Shown: one piece after another, positions 35,967-47,895 of the stretch
Layout: each line of letters opens with the position of its first letter
Numbering within the stretch: position 1 is the stretch's first letter
Assembly (NCBI GenBank): GCA_905182985.1
Contig: CAJJDN010000159.1
Span: forward strand, 122,921-186,920
Source of the DNA: Paramecium sonneborni
Taxonomy: Eukaryota; Ciliophora; Oligohymenophorea; Peniculida; Parameciidae
Reading direction: 5' to 3'
Length of the DNA: 64,000 nt
Program-made: the position numbers and the translations under genes
The notes under the pieces: model-generated
Seen by the model: only the letters and a program-made list of their open reading frames with translations
Told to the model about the DNA's origin: nothing
The model's database searches: none

Positions 35967-38900
35967 TCAAATAATCAATTTTATCTATTTCATTATATTC
36001 TTATTCATTAATGTCTTCAAAGGAATAAATCTTAAACAAAACTTTATATTTTTATTATTATTAATTACAAAATATACTATACTACATGTCAAAATTAAGA
36101 TTATCTATTAAATCATTATTCCTATTCCTATAAGCATTTTTATTATTAAATCCGTTTCTTTATTGAGCTTCTCTTTTGCCATTGATATTAAAAAATCAGA
36201 AAATAATTTCAATTAATAATTAGTAGCATCTAAACCCCAAAATATATATATAAAGTATTCTTTTGAATAAATTTAATCTAAAAAAAAACTATTCATTTAA
36301 TTTGTATTTATCAATCCCAAACTCCTCACTACTGAAATAGTTTATTAATAAAGTTAAATTAATCCGACAGAAAAATAATTTACCAAATATTCAGACAACC
36401 TTCTATTTTCAAATATCTCATTATTCATTGAACAATTCAAAAATATACATATATCCTTCATTAAAAGACTTTCCTACTATTAATTATCTAGATTCTCAAC
36501 TATACTAGTAAAGGGCTCTTTTGATGCTAAAAATATATTACTATTCAATTCAGTACTATTTATTTCTATTAAAGAAAAAATAGAATTATCACTTTTTATA
36601 TTTTAGTTCATGTTCACATTATCTCTTTCATTATTATAAAATTATTAATAGAACCTTTTGTGATTATAAACATCCCAATTATTTATTAATTCAATAAAAT
36701 TAAGTCTTATTTAAACAGCACTCAAAGCTTAGTTCACAATTGGATTAATTTCACCTGAATAATTATTATATTGTAACTAAAATGTTAATAAAAAAATTAG
36801 GATAAATCCAAAAATAAATATCTGTATTATATAATAATATTCTAAAATAAATTTACCATCTAATTTTAAATTTAATGTTTTCTAATTAGATTCTTATGGA
36901 AATTAAGTTTCTTAAGATTTCTCATAAAAATTATTGAAAAATTTAGTATTATACCAAAATTCTTCTATTTTTATATTTTAGTTTATATATTCCAATATAT
37001 CATTATCAGAATCAATGTCTCTATTATCTAATCTTAGATAAATCTATAAAATCTATCTCAACTTCCTCTAAATATTCTTTAATAAATAAAGTAATAAGAT
37101 GAATATGAAAAAAAGAACAGTATAAATAATAATAAAGATTACTTAAACTTAATTGTCAAAATAATTATTGTAATCCTTACTATTTTATAAACAAGATTCT
37201 ATAAATTGAGCAGTAAGATCGCAGACATCATTAAAATTCAAAAATAGAATTGATCTTGTATTTATCTAAGGAAATGTATCCTAAGATCCAGATAGATATA
37301 TTGATGCATCTCCACCAAATGTTTTAATTGCCAAATAGAACAATTAATTCATTATTTCATAATATTTGGCTTAAGTTTCAACTTATTATATTTATATCTT
37401 TGATATAAAATAATCGACATACTTGAAATTAATTTTCTTTTACTCTTAATAACTATCTAAATATGTTTTATAATTTTCATAAAGTCTAATAAGTTATTAA
37501 CAATTTTTTTGGTAAAGATTCAATGAGAATGTGATTTTATCGCTAATTGTTATAAGTGCTACTTCTTAAAAAAAGTCTATGCTTTATTCATCCTTTAAAA
37601 ATTTATGAAAATCTCTGTAAAAAACTGTATGTCTGCTTCCTTTCAAAATAAGTCCATAATAATCAAGAAATTCTGTCCCATAATATAATCTATTAAAGCA
37701 TACATCTTATTCATTCCTTTTTAATATTAACAAAAAATAAATAACAATCATAGAAGCACTAGAAATAAGCAAATTTAATGTTGATACTAATAAGAAATTT
37801 GTAATGCATGAAGGAAATTAAGATGATGAAATTTATTGTAAAAGTTCATCGCCTTATTTTATTGCACTCATTGTGCTTGTTTTAGAATGTAACGATCTTA
37901 AAATATCTTGTTTTTCTTTGGATAATGAATTACTCTTTCTAAAAATATGGTTAATAAATACTTTTATATTTTTTCTCTTCTTTCATTTATATCTTGATCT
38001 ATTAAACATGCTTAATTTACATTGTGTTCTTAATTAAATTATGTTAAATCTATCACTAACTTGTAATAAATATAATACTCTTTCTCTTCTTCATAATCAT
38101 ATTAAATAGCACACATAGATAACTCATAATCAATTTACTTAGTATCGTCAATTGCAACAGAATGATATGATTGTGATGTTAAATTATTTAATTATTTCAA
38201 TTATTCATTTTTATTAAACAATTTTTATACATTAAGATTTTGATGTTGATTATTAGTTATATTTGAATATGTGTTTTATATCTAAATTATTTAATTTTAA
38301 ACATAAAGTTATTTATTTTCATTATTTATAGAATGAAATTTCATTAAATTTTCCTTTAGTGTAGGTATCATCTAAAATAAATTAATTTTATGAATAGTGA
38401 GTTGATATTAATCAAGAAATCTTTAAAATATTTTATTCACAGCCATAATGCTATAGGATAAATCTAAATGCAAAATTGCATGATTACCTATTTCATTTTT
38501 GCAGATATAAGCTATTAATTAAAGTTGATTCAATTTTTGACTTGGAAAATATGGCTATAAAATTAATTTTATCTAAATCAAATAATTTTTTAAAGGACTT
38601 ATTGTAGTATCAATTTATTTACCAATAAATTTAGATTTACCTTTATTCAAATAAGAATTCATTAATTAATTATGACAAGATCTAAAAGATGGATGAAGAA
38701 GTTAAGAAATATTTGTCAAAATAAAATTATCATCTAATTCAAAGAAAGCTTTCTATTTTTCAGTTACTTTCTATGTTATTTAACCATTATTCTTGAAATT
38801 GGCGATTAAAGAAATCGCATTATTAGTTGTAAAAGAGATATTTGTAAAATAATCATCATCTTGATAGGCTTCAATTTAAATTAATTCATTGATTTTACAA

Positions 38901-40488
38901 TAGGTTTCATATTATTCTCTTAAATTTTAAGTTAAATATGAAAGTAGTAAACTGATTCTTAATGAAAAAATGTTATTCAAATTATTATTTCTATAAATTT
39001 TCATATTTTTACTAAGTTTAAGTAGTTTTTTTATCCTATTTCTAAGAGTTAGTAATTTATAATATAATTATTAAAAATTATTTATTCTACCTTCCTTTAG
39101 ACCAATATTCAATTGAATTTTTTATTCCACTACTAGTTATAATTCCTTTTAAACTATTACCCCTTAATAATTCAATATTTTAACTTCTTCTATAAAATTA
39201 TTTTTATGATGTAGTTCACAAATTTATTTATTTATTTGTTTCTAAATTTTAGATTCCAACATTAAAAGTATTATATAATAATAATAATTTTTAAAGATAA
39301 GTTTATGAGTGAGAATTAATTAATAAGCTTGTATTAGATTATTAGTAACATCATGTAAATATGACAAGTAAAACATAATTAGAGTTTCATTCTAACTATT
39401 TTTTATTAGATTTCTTAAACAAACGGAAATAATCTTTTAAAATTCTATATCTGATTAAATGACTATATTATTGTGGCATAAACATTTTAATTCATTACAA
39501 TTTTTGTGATGAATTTATTAGAAAATATTAAATTATAATAATTTTTAGGTATCATTAGTTTTTTGTAAGTAAGAAAAATGATAAAGTTAATAAAAAGTTA
39601 ATGATTAAAATGAGAATTTGATGTTCATTTCAATTCTACTTTGGATTAATAAAACTATATTGAATAAAAACTAATAAAATATATAAAAAGAATTACACTG
39701 AAAATTATGAGAAATGAATAAAGCTATTATTATTATGGATTAAAATGAAATTGGTAGATTTCCATAAATATTAGAGTAATTGAAAGAGTATGAATACAAC
39801 ACTCATAAATTATAAATCCATTATGATATTTGTATTATTCTATCATAGTTTCAAGAAATGTGCAAAACCAGTAAAAGAGTAAAAAGTATAGAAGATATTA
39901 ATTAATATGGAAATATTTATGATAAATTAAAATCTATTGAATAATTAATGGTTTGATTAATGTAAACTTAGTGAATATCCTATTAGCATTAATTGGGAGA
40001 AAATTAATAGGTTAAAAGTGGTAGTTTTAATTTAAATTGAGCAAATAAATAAACATTGTATTTATCACTTATATTATTATTTTTTCCATTTAATTCTTTA
40101 AAGGATTGAGCGTAAGAATTTAGAATGGAATCAAGGCTACTTTATCATAATTTTTGAGTAAAATTCTAAAAAATATTAGAAAATTTAAACTAATTTTATC
40201 ACATAAAATAAATGTAATGATACTTGCAAATAATATCAAATGAAAAATGAATACAATATATGATGAGGATTGATATAATACTACATTCAAAATATAATCT
40301 ATGATTGGAATTTAGATTAAAGAAATAGTTTGCATGAGTAGTAATATATTAATTAGGTAAATAGGATAAATGTAATTTTAAAGAATTGATTGTTCTTAAG
40401 ATTAATGTTAACTATCAATATCAGCTAAATTTGCCATAAAGGATTAGTATTTGTAAATAATCTAAGTGATGATTTGAGTTAAAATCAT
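35967..40488 (-). CDS. Large polytopic membrane protein (TmcB-like)
   Basis: Three exons (introns 26 and 23 nt) give exactly 1,490 residues. The N-terminal third has many membrane helices (YPIYLINILLLMQTISLIQI, LILFASIITFIL, LLYFLLFYWFCTFLETM). A Cys cluster follows (CNELKCLC), then a helical region (NSQNETLIMFYLSYLHDVTN) and a PAS-like stretch (FFELDDNFILTNISQLL). The C-terminal half has four further helices, among them LLVSTLNLLISSASMIVIYF and MLIGIGIMIQQIILILTCSI. The size, order and helical linker match the TmcB/TmcC-like family of large ciliate membrane proteins; function is unknown. It is convergent with alanine aminotransferase (38 bp apart). Confidence 0.65.
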
Positions 40489-40560
40489 GATTTAAAAATA
40501 AATAATTCTTAATTTTTTTATAATAATTATGAATAAAAAAAGAAATTACTTTTAATAGCA

Positions 40561-41766
40561 TCAGACCATTGTTTACGATTTAACTTTTGTACCCAAAGAT
40601 GATGCATAATCAGCATATCTTTTAGCATTACCTACAGCTCTTCTAATTCCCATTACTTTTGTTGGTAATAACATTAAAACAACAAAAGGTACAATATCAT
40701 ACCAAACTGATTCAGCTCCTAAATTAATATATTTAAATTAAATGTACTTAACATTGGTTTCTTAGCAGATATATTTGGATCAAACCATTTAAATTCATAT
40801 CTTACAAACTCACATCTTCCATACACTAAATAATTAAATAAATTTATTATTTTGCTTCCAATTAATTTATAATGATCTAATTATATAAATCGTTTTCTTT
40901 AATCAATATATGGAACTGATAACATTTCTTCTATCTTATAATATGAATTCAAATATGGCACATATTCTTTATATATAGGAAATTCCAATATTAATCGTTT
41001 ACTTTGTTTTATTAAATTCTAAACACATATTCTGGTTTCTCTTTATAAACCAATATATCCCTCATTTTTTATCAACTAAGCAAAACGATTTAGACGATCA
41101 AAAAATTAAAGTAATTAAAAGTTCTTTACAAAGAATTCTTTCATTATCTAATTTGCATTTGCATCTTTTGATTCTGTCCAATGTATGTATGGATTATGGA
41201 TATTAAATTTATTACCCATAAGAATCCAATCTCTTGGTTTATATTCTTCAACATAATGTTTATCTTAGATATCTTTTAAAATCATTTCCTTGTACTTAAC
41301 AAAAGTCTCATTTTGTTTTTACAGATCTATGCTATTCATTAGGATTACTTTTTTCTTTGGAAAGTGCTGCAGTGAAATATTCTGATGCATCTATTATTTT
41401 GTCATCTACGTATTAAAATAGACACAATTTTTCTAAGAATACTTCAACACTGTATAAGTACATCAAGGAAAATGTAATACTTGTTGATCTCCTACGAATA
41501 CAATTTAAAGCAAATTTTAAAAGCAATGGATACCATTTATATGCCCAAGTTTAATTATAAACGTAATTATAATAATCCATTTCTGTGTAAATGATCATTT
41601 TATTAAATCTTGTCACATTATTCTCATCCACTTTAAACAACTATCTGAATTCATTATACGTTAATAATAAATAAGGTTTATAGGTAGGATTATTAAACAG
41701 TATTCTTCTATTCTCATAAGATTATTCTACTTTCTTTGAGTTCAATAATTCAATGACTCTATCCAT
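40561..41766 (-). CDS. Unknown protein with C-terminal membrane segment
   Basis: Three exons (introns 28 and 29 nt) give 382 residues, in frame. Rich in Tyr, Trp and Arg: YNYVYNQTWAYKWYPLLLKF, EEYKPRDWILMGNKFNIHNP. Near the end is a probable membrane segment (WYDIVPFVVLMLLPTKVMGI) followed by a basic tail. The aromatic-rich, partly amphipathic character and the C-terminal helix would suit a mitochondrial inner-membrane complex subunit, but I recognise no family. It follows the small acidic gene by 79 bp on the same strand. Confidence 0.65.
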
Positions 41767-41845
41767 TATAAAAATTAATTAAGGCTTTTAATCAGATTTA
41801 TAAATACATCTATATACATAAATATGAAATAAGGTGTTTAATATA

Positions 41846-42253
41846 TCATTTTTTGATTTTATTCAAAATGTTTCCTACTTTTAAGTATTAGTTTAAACAA
41901 TTCATGAATTCTTTATTTGGTTCAAATTCTTTAGGGGTAAAAATATATTGATCAGAATCTTCTAATAATTCTTGATCTTCTTAACTGTCGTCTTCGTTTA
42001 GAGGATTGTCAATAGAGAATGAGGAATCATTAGGAAATTAGACAATAGTAAGTTCTCCATCTGAATTAATTTAGATTCCATATTATGCTTTTTAAATTCT
42101 AAATGCACTTGGATTAGTAATTTATTGACTGGAATCAAACTAAGAATACATTAATTAAACCATGCCATGTTCATAATGTTAAATAGCTTGAGTTTAATGA
42201 GATTCTATTTGTTCTGTAATTTGAATAGCTTGTAAATAATTTGTTTAATTCAT
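41846..42253 (-). CDS. Small acidic protein overlapping the ARS2 stop
   Basis: Single exon, 135 residues. The start ATG (42253-42251) overlaps the TGA of ARS2 in the sequence ATGA. The N-terminal half is Gln-rich (MNQTNYLQAIQITEQIESHQ). The middle is Ser/Asp/Glu-rich (DDSQEDQELLEDSDQY), and the end is FTPKEFEPNKEFMNCLNQYL. Mixed CAA/TAA/TAG Gln codons argue for real coding sequence. The true start could be the later in-frame Met (HGMVQLM). It could also be an alternative extension of ARS2, but no intron of usual size joins the two frames. Confidence 0.55.
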
Positions 42254-44063
42254 ATATCATTATAATTGACTTTGGTTTCGCGTATTTAAAACATAATAGC
42301 TGGTTATGTTTTTTCTTAAGCAATAGAATCAAGATCTTTATATTGTCTTTATTAGACTCTGGGAGCAAAGTTAATAGGTAATTGTACTCTAGAGTGAAAT
42401 GTAAATATACTTAGTTTCTTATAATTAAAGTTCATCAATAGCTCCTTTAACAAAGATCTATCTTTGAATAGTAGCTTTGCTTATTCTTTCAATTTTATGA
42501 TTAGCAGCCATTTATTGATCAATAACTTATTAACGAAGAGATTGTTAATGTTCCCAATATTATTTTTCATGTTTGGATGATATATGTTTAATTAGATAGG
42601 ATCCTCCTTAGAATTACTTTTCACAAAAGATACAAGGAAAAGCATCTTTTTATCTAGTTTTTCCTTATTTCAATCCCATGAGAATGATCTCATTATCAAT
42701 TAATTCATTTAATGGTAATTCATCATTACTTTCTTCTCTTCTACGATTACAAAGAGCTTGAATAATTTCTTACCATTCTAGATTACATTTCTTTTTTGAA
42801 TCTAATCTAAAGAAATGCTATAAATAAATAAATAAATTGAACATACATAACCAACTTTAGAAACTAATAATCTATAATCAGAGAATTCAGCTCCACTCCA
42901 ATAACAATAATTATGAATTCTTCTTAAATATAAAGTTTGAATATCTAATTATCTATTAAATGTTGGATCATCTCTATCTTTAAGTGGTCCTTCAAGTAAT
43001 GGATTACCACTTATTCCTTTTTCTTTATCTAAGACTTTAATAAGTTCTCTTTAATGTTATAAATCTTTCAATAGTTTATTATATTCAACTGATTTGAAGA
43101 TTCTTACAAATTTTCTAAACAAAGAAATTAATTTTATACATTACCTCTTTTCTTATTATTTTTAGAATTACAATACATGTCCTTTAATTGTAATACTTTC
43201 ATCATTTACACAATTATTACAATATTCTTCTCCATCAAAACTAACCCATCCTATACGAGTATAATTCTACATTTTGCTTGGCTCTGATAATGTTAAACTC
43301 ACATAACCATTCATTTATGAAAGTGCTTTCACTACTTCTGCTCTAGATAAAGGTAAAGGCACATTCTTTATAAATACACTATTCTAATTTGGATCACAAC
43401 CAAAAAATGGAGCCTTTGTTATATCAACAGATTCTAAATTATTTTTATTTTTACTCACCTTTAAGTTGAAATTCCCAAAATGGTACATCTGGATCATCAT
43501 TATAGAAATGATCATTCAATTCAAATAGTTCCATCAATTATATTTCACTTAATGTCAAATTTATATTATTAAAACCTCCCATATTATATTACTTTAAAAA
43601 TTCATTGAACCGATTCTATGCTAATTAATTACGTTCTTCTTAAAATTCTCTTCTATTTACTGGATTATATTTATCTTAAATCCAAGGTTCATCTTTATGT
43701 TAATCAAAGAATAATTCCTTTTATTTATTTTCCCACTTCCTCTCATAAGTTTAATAAAGAAGTCTTAATTTCTCTGTTGGAATATCATTATTTACCTATT
43801 ATTTTCATTCTCATATTATTCATACATATAACTCTTAAAATTATTCAAAGTTTATCAATTATTAATCAAGTGAAGGAAACTCTACTGTATGTTTTACTCT
43901 CTTTGTTTACTTCTTTTTATTTCTAAAATTTCTTTTTTTTGAATTACTTCTACTTCGGTCCTTACTCAAATTCGAAACCGATGATGATGCAGATGAAAAA
44001 CTATTCAATTATATTACAATCTATTTACCTTCTAGATCTCCTAGATGATGCTTGTTCGTCCAT
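42250..44063 (-). CDS. ARS2: ARS2/Serrate homologue
   Basis: Seven exons (introns 28, 30, 25, 30, 29, 22 nt) give 549 residues, in frame. An RS-type head (MDEQASSRRSRSFSSASSSV) leads to a helical part (KELFFDQHKDEPWIQDKYNP) like the N-terminal DUF3546 region. Next is an RRM-like region (NSVFIKNVPLPLSRAEVVKA). The hallmark zinc finger follows: FPCIFCEKQFQGGSYLIKHI then SSKHEKQYWEHQ. The short tail holds QRQYKDLDS, like the conserved C-terminal RDLD motif. ARS2 bridges the nuclear cap-binding complex to RNA processing and small-RNA pathways. It is shorter than animal ARS2. Confidence 0.85.
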
Positions 44064-44679
44064 TAATTAAATTATTCACTTCGATATAAAATATAATCAG
44101 ACATAATACAATTATTTCAAGGAATTAAACATACCATTTATTTTTTTTCACTTTTTTACCTTACTAAAACATAAATATTCAATCCAATTATCTCATACCA
44201 TTTTATATACACTAATATTCTATCATACTCTAAGAACTTTTTTATTTTATTTATTATTTACTAATATTATATACAAACAAGAAAAACTATATATCTTAGA
44301 ACTAATTATATAAATTTCTTCAACTTTTTATTTTCTATTGTAAAATTTTAGATTATATCCTAATTCTAATTTTTAAAATTTATAACATTCTGGCCCCATT
44401 CTTTTTGTTTTTAAATAAATGTTGATTTTTTCAATTTTATATATTTCAATTTTGATAAATTAAATAATCTTACAAAATTTAACAAAATTTTAAAATTCTT
44501 ATTAACTTGTTTTTCTGAAAATTATTGAGAAAATATGAATTGTTTTGTTATTTAAGATATTATGCAGAAAACTAACAAAAATTTAGGAAATTTCTTTCGA
44601 TTTAATAGAAAGAAAGTATTTATTCGATGAACCCTCATAAATCAAATTAGATCATATCCAATTAAAAAATATTGTTTTT
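44064..44679. other. AT-rich spacer upstream of ARS2
   Basis: Contains the ARS2 promoter region. Only a 31-codon frame at 44526 is seen; no gene. Confidence 0.45.
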
Positions 44680-45790
44680 TTTATCTAGATTTTAAGGATA
44701 TTAATTTTCAATTAATTAAGAAAATAGAACGAAAATATTGACAAACACTTAGATTATTGTATTGAAAAAACAATTTTAATTGAATCATTTATAAAAGAAA
44801 ATATCGATTGATACAAAGAAAAGATGTATGAAAAAAAAATTAGAATAATATCAATTGATTTTAATTAGCTTAATGAAAAAACTTTTAAGATAAAACCAAT
44901 TATTTTACATTTATTTACCATTATGAAATTTTCAATAAAGTTGAGTTTAACTGATAAAGAAAAAAAAATGTTAATTAACTAAATTCAGAATACTAAAAAT
45001 AATCTAAAAAACAGTTTAGGAAAAATAAATGATTTAGATAAGAATATAGCAATTACTTGAATTTTAGTTAGATCATACTAATTAATTAAAATTGAATATA
45101 ATTATTCTCTGAATCAAAGTGACAGTTGAAAAAATTACCTATTCAAAAATTGTGTAAGTTAGACAAATTAAAAATGATAAAAGATATCTAAAATAGAAAA
45201 CGAACCTCTATAAAAGAAAAAATGATAAAATTAAGAAGTTTTGATATAAAATTAAAGGGGTAAATATGAAAAAAAGCTAAAGAAGGAGATAAATACTGAA
45301 TATAATTATTAAATTCTCAATATAATTCCATTTTAATCTTAAAAATAAATAACTCTTCGATTAAAGTAAAGTATCAATTATTACAAAGAATGTTATTGAA
45401 AATTTAAATTTAAATAAGAAAATATAAAGAAGAGTTTAAAAGATAAATTATAAAACAATGTAAAAAAACAATCAAAATAAATACTTTTATTGAAAAGAAA
45501 ATCAATGTATCATGTATCATTGTTATTATTGTCAATTATATAATGAAAATTTGGTAAGAATAAGTGAAAGAGATTGCTTATTTTATAGGCAAAGATAAGA
45601 AAGATAAGACTAGTAAGTGAAAAAATATTTGTTTGGAAGAAAAAGGTAAAAAAATAAGGTAAGGGGATAAATTCAAATAATTAAGTTGTATTTCCTATAA
45701 TCAATGTTATTTAAGATTAAGATATGAAGAATTGTTTGATGAAAAAAAGTAAAACTTTTTAAGGTAAGTAAATAAAAAAATATTATAATA
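44680..45790 (+). pseudogene. Decayed protein-coding gene (tentative)
   Basis: One frame reads like a Lys/Ile-rich helical protein from about 44685 (NIDKHLDYCIEKTILIESFI) but is cut by TGA near 44810, then continues (MYEKKIRIISIDFNQLNEKT) to another TGA near 45058. More coding-like pieces follow in shifting frames (VRISERDCLFYRQRQ; LSCISYNQCYLRLRYEELFD). No usual introns repair it. The pattern fits an old gene losing function in the somatic genome, but chance open frames in AT-rich DNA cannot be excluded. Confidence 0.35.
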
Positions 45791-46045
45791 AATACTTGAT
45801 TAGACATTAATTAATATTATAAATGAGTTATATCAAGCATTTATTTTGATATTGTAATAGTATAGTATATAATTTAGATGAATAAATTTATTATGTTACT
45901 AAAATAAAGCTGTTTATAATATGTGATGAGTGATATTTTCGTTCTTTTCAAAATAATTAATTAATTTTGAAGTACAGAATTTATTTGTTGGAGATCGAAT
46001 CATCACTAGAAGTAAATATTTATTTTATAAATTGATTTTTATATA

Positions 46046-47600
46046 ATGTTTGTTTTATTATTCATCTATTAATGCTAAGCTCAATTTAATATATTAACCA
46101 CAATTAGAGGGGAAAATATTTCAATATATGAAAATTAGGTGTAAAATCATAAATTTAGTGTGTAAGAATAGTATCAATGTCATCCATAAGATTTATTTGA
46201 AGAGGAATATAAAAAGGATAGCAGAATATTTTATATTTAAAATTTGCATTCAAATGCTTTAAATTTGAGCATTATTCCAATATCACTAAGACCTCGAGAT
46301 ATGTAATTAATAAATGTGACAAATTAAGTGGAATAATAAGAGATAACAATAGAAGGTAGTACAATATAAGAATACAAAATAATTTATGAATGCTATTAAG
46401 GTTGGGCTTATGTAGAATTACATGTTCGATATGGAAAGACTATATTAAATTTTAGATATATTAAGATTTGTGAAGAGAGACTCTACTATCATAATTACCC
46501 TGATTTAATATTGACAGCAATATCAATAATTTTAACATATATTGGATCGATTTATGGATAGAAGAGATTCAAATTAAAATAAGTATAAGCAGAGTAATAA
46601 ATTGATGAATTAGAATCAAGTGATTCATTTTATAAAGCAAGATAGATATATTCTCCTTAATATTCATAACCTGAATAAATGATAAAAATAGGAGATTTTC
46701 GTACAACATCTGGTTCAACTTAGATAATTTCTACAAAAGGAAAAGAGACTAATTTAAAATTCAGAATAGTTTTGTATATGTTTTTTGTGATTGGATTATT
46801 AATAGCTTTAAATATGTTGGGTGAAATATCCTTATTAGAGATTCCAATATATGGGATATATTTTGTTTGTGTATAAATAGCAATGACAGATCTTTTGATA
46901 TTTATAGTATCATCATCTATTTCACCTTATGTTAAACTACCTTTATATGGAAGAGTAAAAGTAATAAATTTATTTACTTATTTGTTACAATTTCTATACA
47001 CTTTTTTTCTAATTATGACAGATAATTGGGTTTTAAGAAGTTTTAGTTCTGTTTGCTTGCTATTCTAATTAATAAGAGTATTTATATATTTGATAAATTT
47101 AGTTTATGAAGTTTTATAATCTTTAGTAATTACTATCAGTCTATTGTTTTATTCTTGGAATGTCATTTTTTATTTAGTATTAATTTTAGATAGAATATCC
47201 TAAATTATATTTTCCAAATACATTTTTTCTAGAGAATCCAAAATTAACATGTTCTAGTATAACTTTATTAGAATTAATGCTTCCTTGTTCATTGTTAACA
47301 TACACAAGATATTTTAGTAAATAAACAAGATCGCATTCAATATTATTTTTTTTATGTTTTTTAAGTTATGTAATTGGAGTAGGTTTGAGTTTATTATAAG
47401 AAAAGAATGAAATAATTTAAATATTAATAGATAATTTATTACCATCAATAATGATCTTGTTATCGATAAATTTTTATGGGATTGTAAAAAGAGAAATAAA
47501 ATAATTATATTCTGGGATAGAACCTGGAATACATAATAGAGCAATTTAATAATAGTATAGTTACGAATTAACGATTGATAAATATAATAAAAATTAGTGA
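46046..47600 (+). CDS. Signal-peptide-peptidase-like (SPPL) protein, probably inactive
   Basis: Two exons (28-nt intron GTCATTTT...TTTTAG) give 508 residues. There is a signal peptide (MFVLLFIYQCQAQ), a lumenal domain to about residue 150, then about nine membrane helices. The core follows the SPP order: DNWVLRSFSSVCLLF (cf. ENWILNN), then LINLVYEVLQ where active enzymes have YD. After the intron comes IEYPKLYFPNTFF (cf. E.PIKLLFP), then ITLLELMLPCSLLTYTRYF where active enzymes have LGLGDIVIPG, and LPSIMILL where PAL is expected. Both catalytic Asp therefore appear as Glu and PAL is PSI. The lumenal head suits SPPL2. A non-proteolytic role is inferred. Confidence 0.7.
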
Positions 47601-47895
47601 AATATTGTGATATAATTCTCTTTCTTTCTATTTGATTAGAATTATGAGTGTATTTAATGATTTCTTTAATATAATTGATACATTAAATCATTCTTATAAA
47701 TTAAATAATTATCATTATGATTTAGATTGTAGAGTAAATAAAGTAAATAGAGTAATAAAGTAAAGAAAGTAAATAAATTAATAGAGTAAACTGAATTAAA
47801 GAGTATCTGTTTAATTTGATGTAATCTTTTTGTAAATATAAAAAATAATTTAATTTTAAAATAAATAAAATAATAATAATAATATGAACAATCAA
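47601..47895. other. Convergent spacer with GTAAATA-type low-complexity repeat
   Basis: Between the SPPL and RPA2 stops. From about 47730 to 47790 it repeats GTAAATARA-like units. One plus-strand frame (47644-47900) stays open through the repeat but has no protein-like composition. Confidence 0.5.

Noticed and set aside
39714..39956. 80-codon plus-strand frame with protein-like composition
   Set aside because: It is antisense to the N-terminal exon of the 1,490-residue membrane protein, whose frame, splice site and helices are much better supported.
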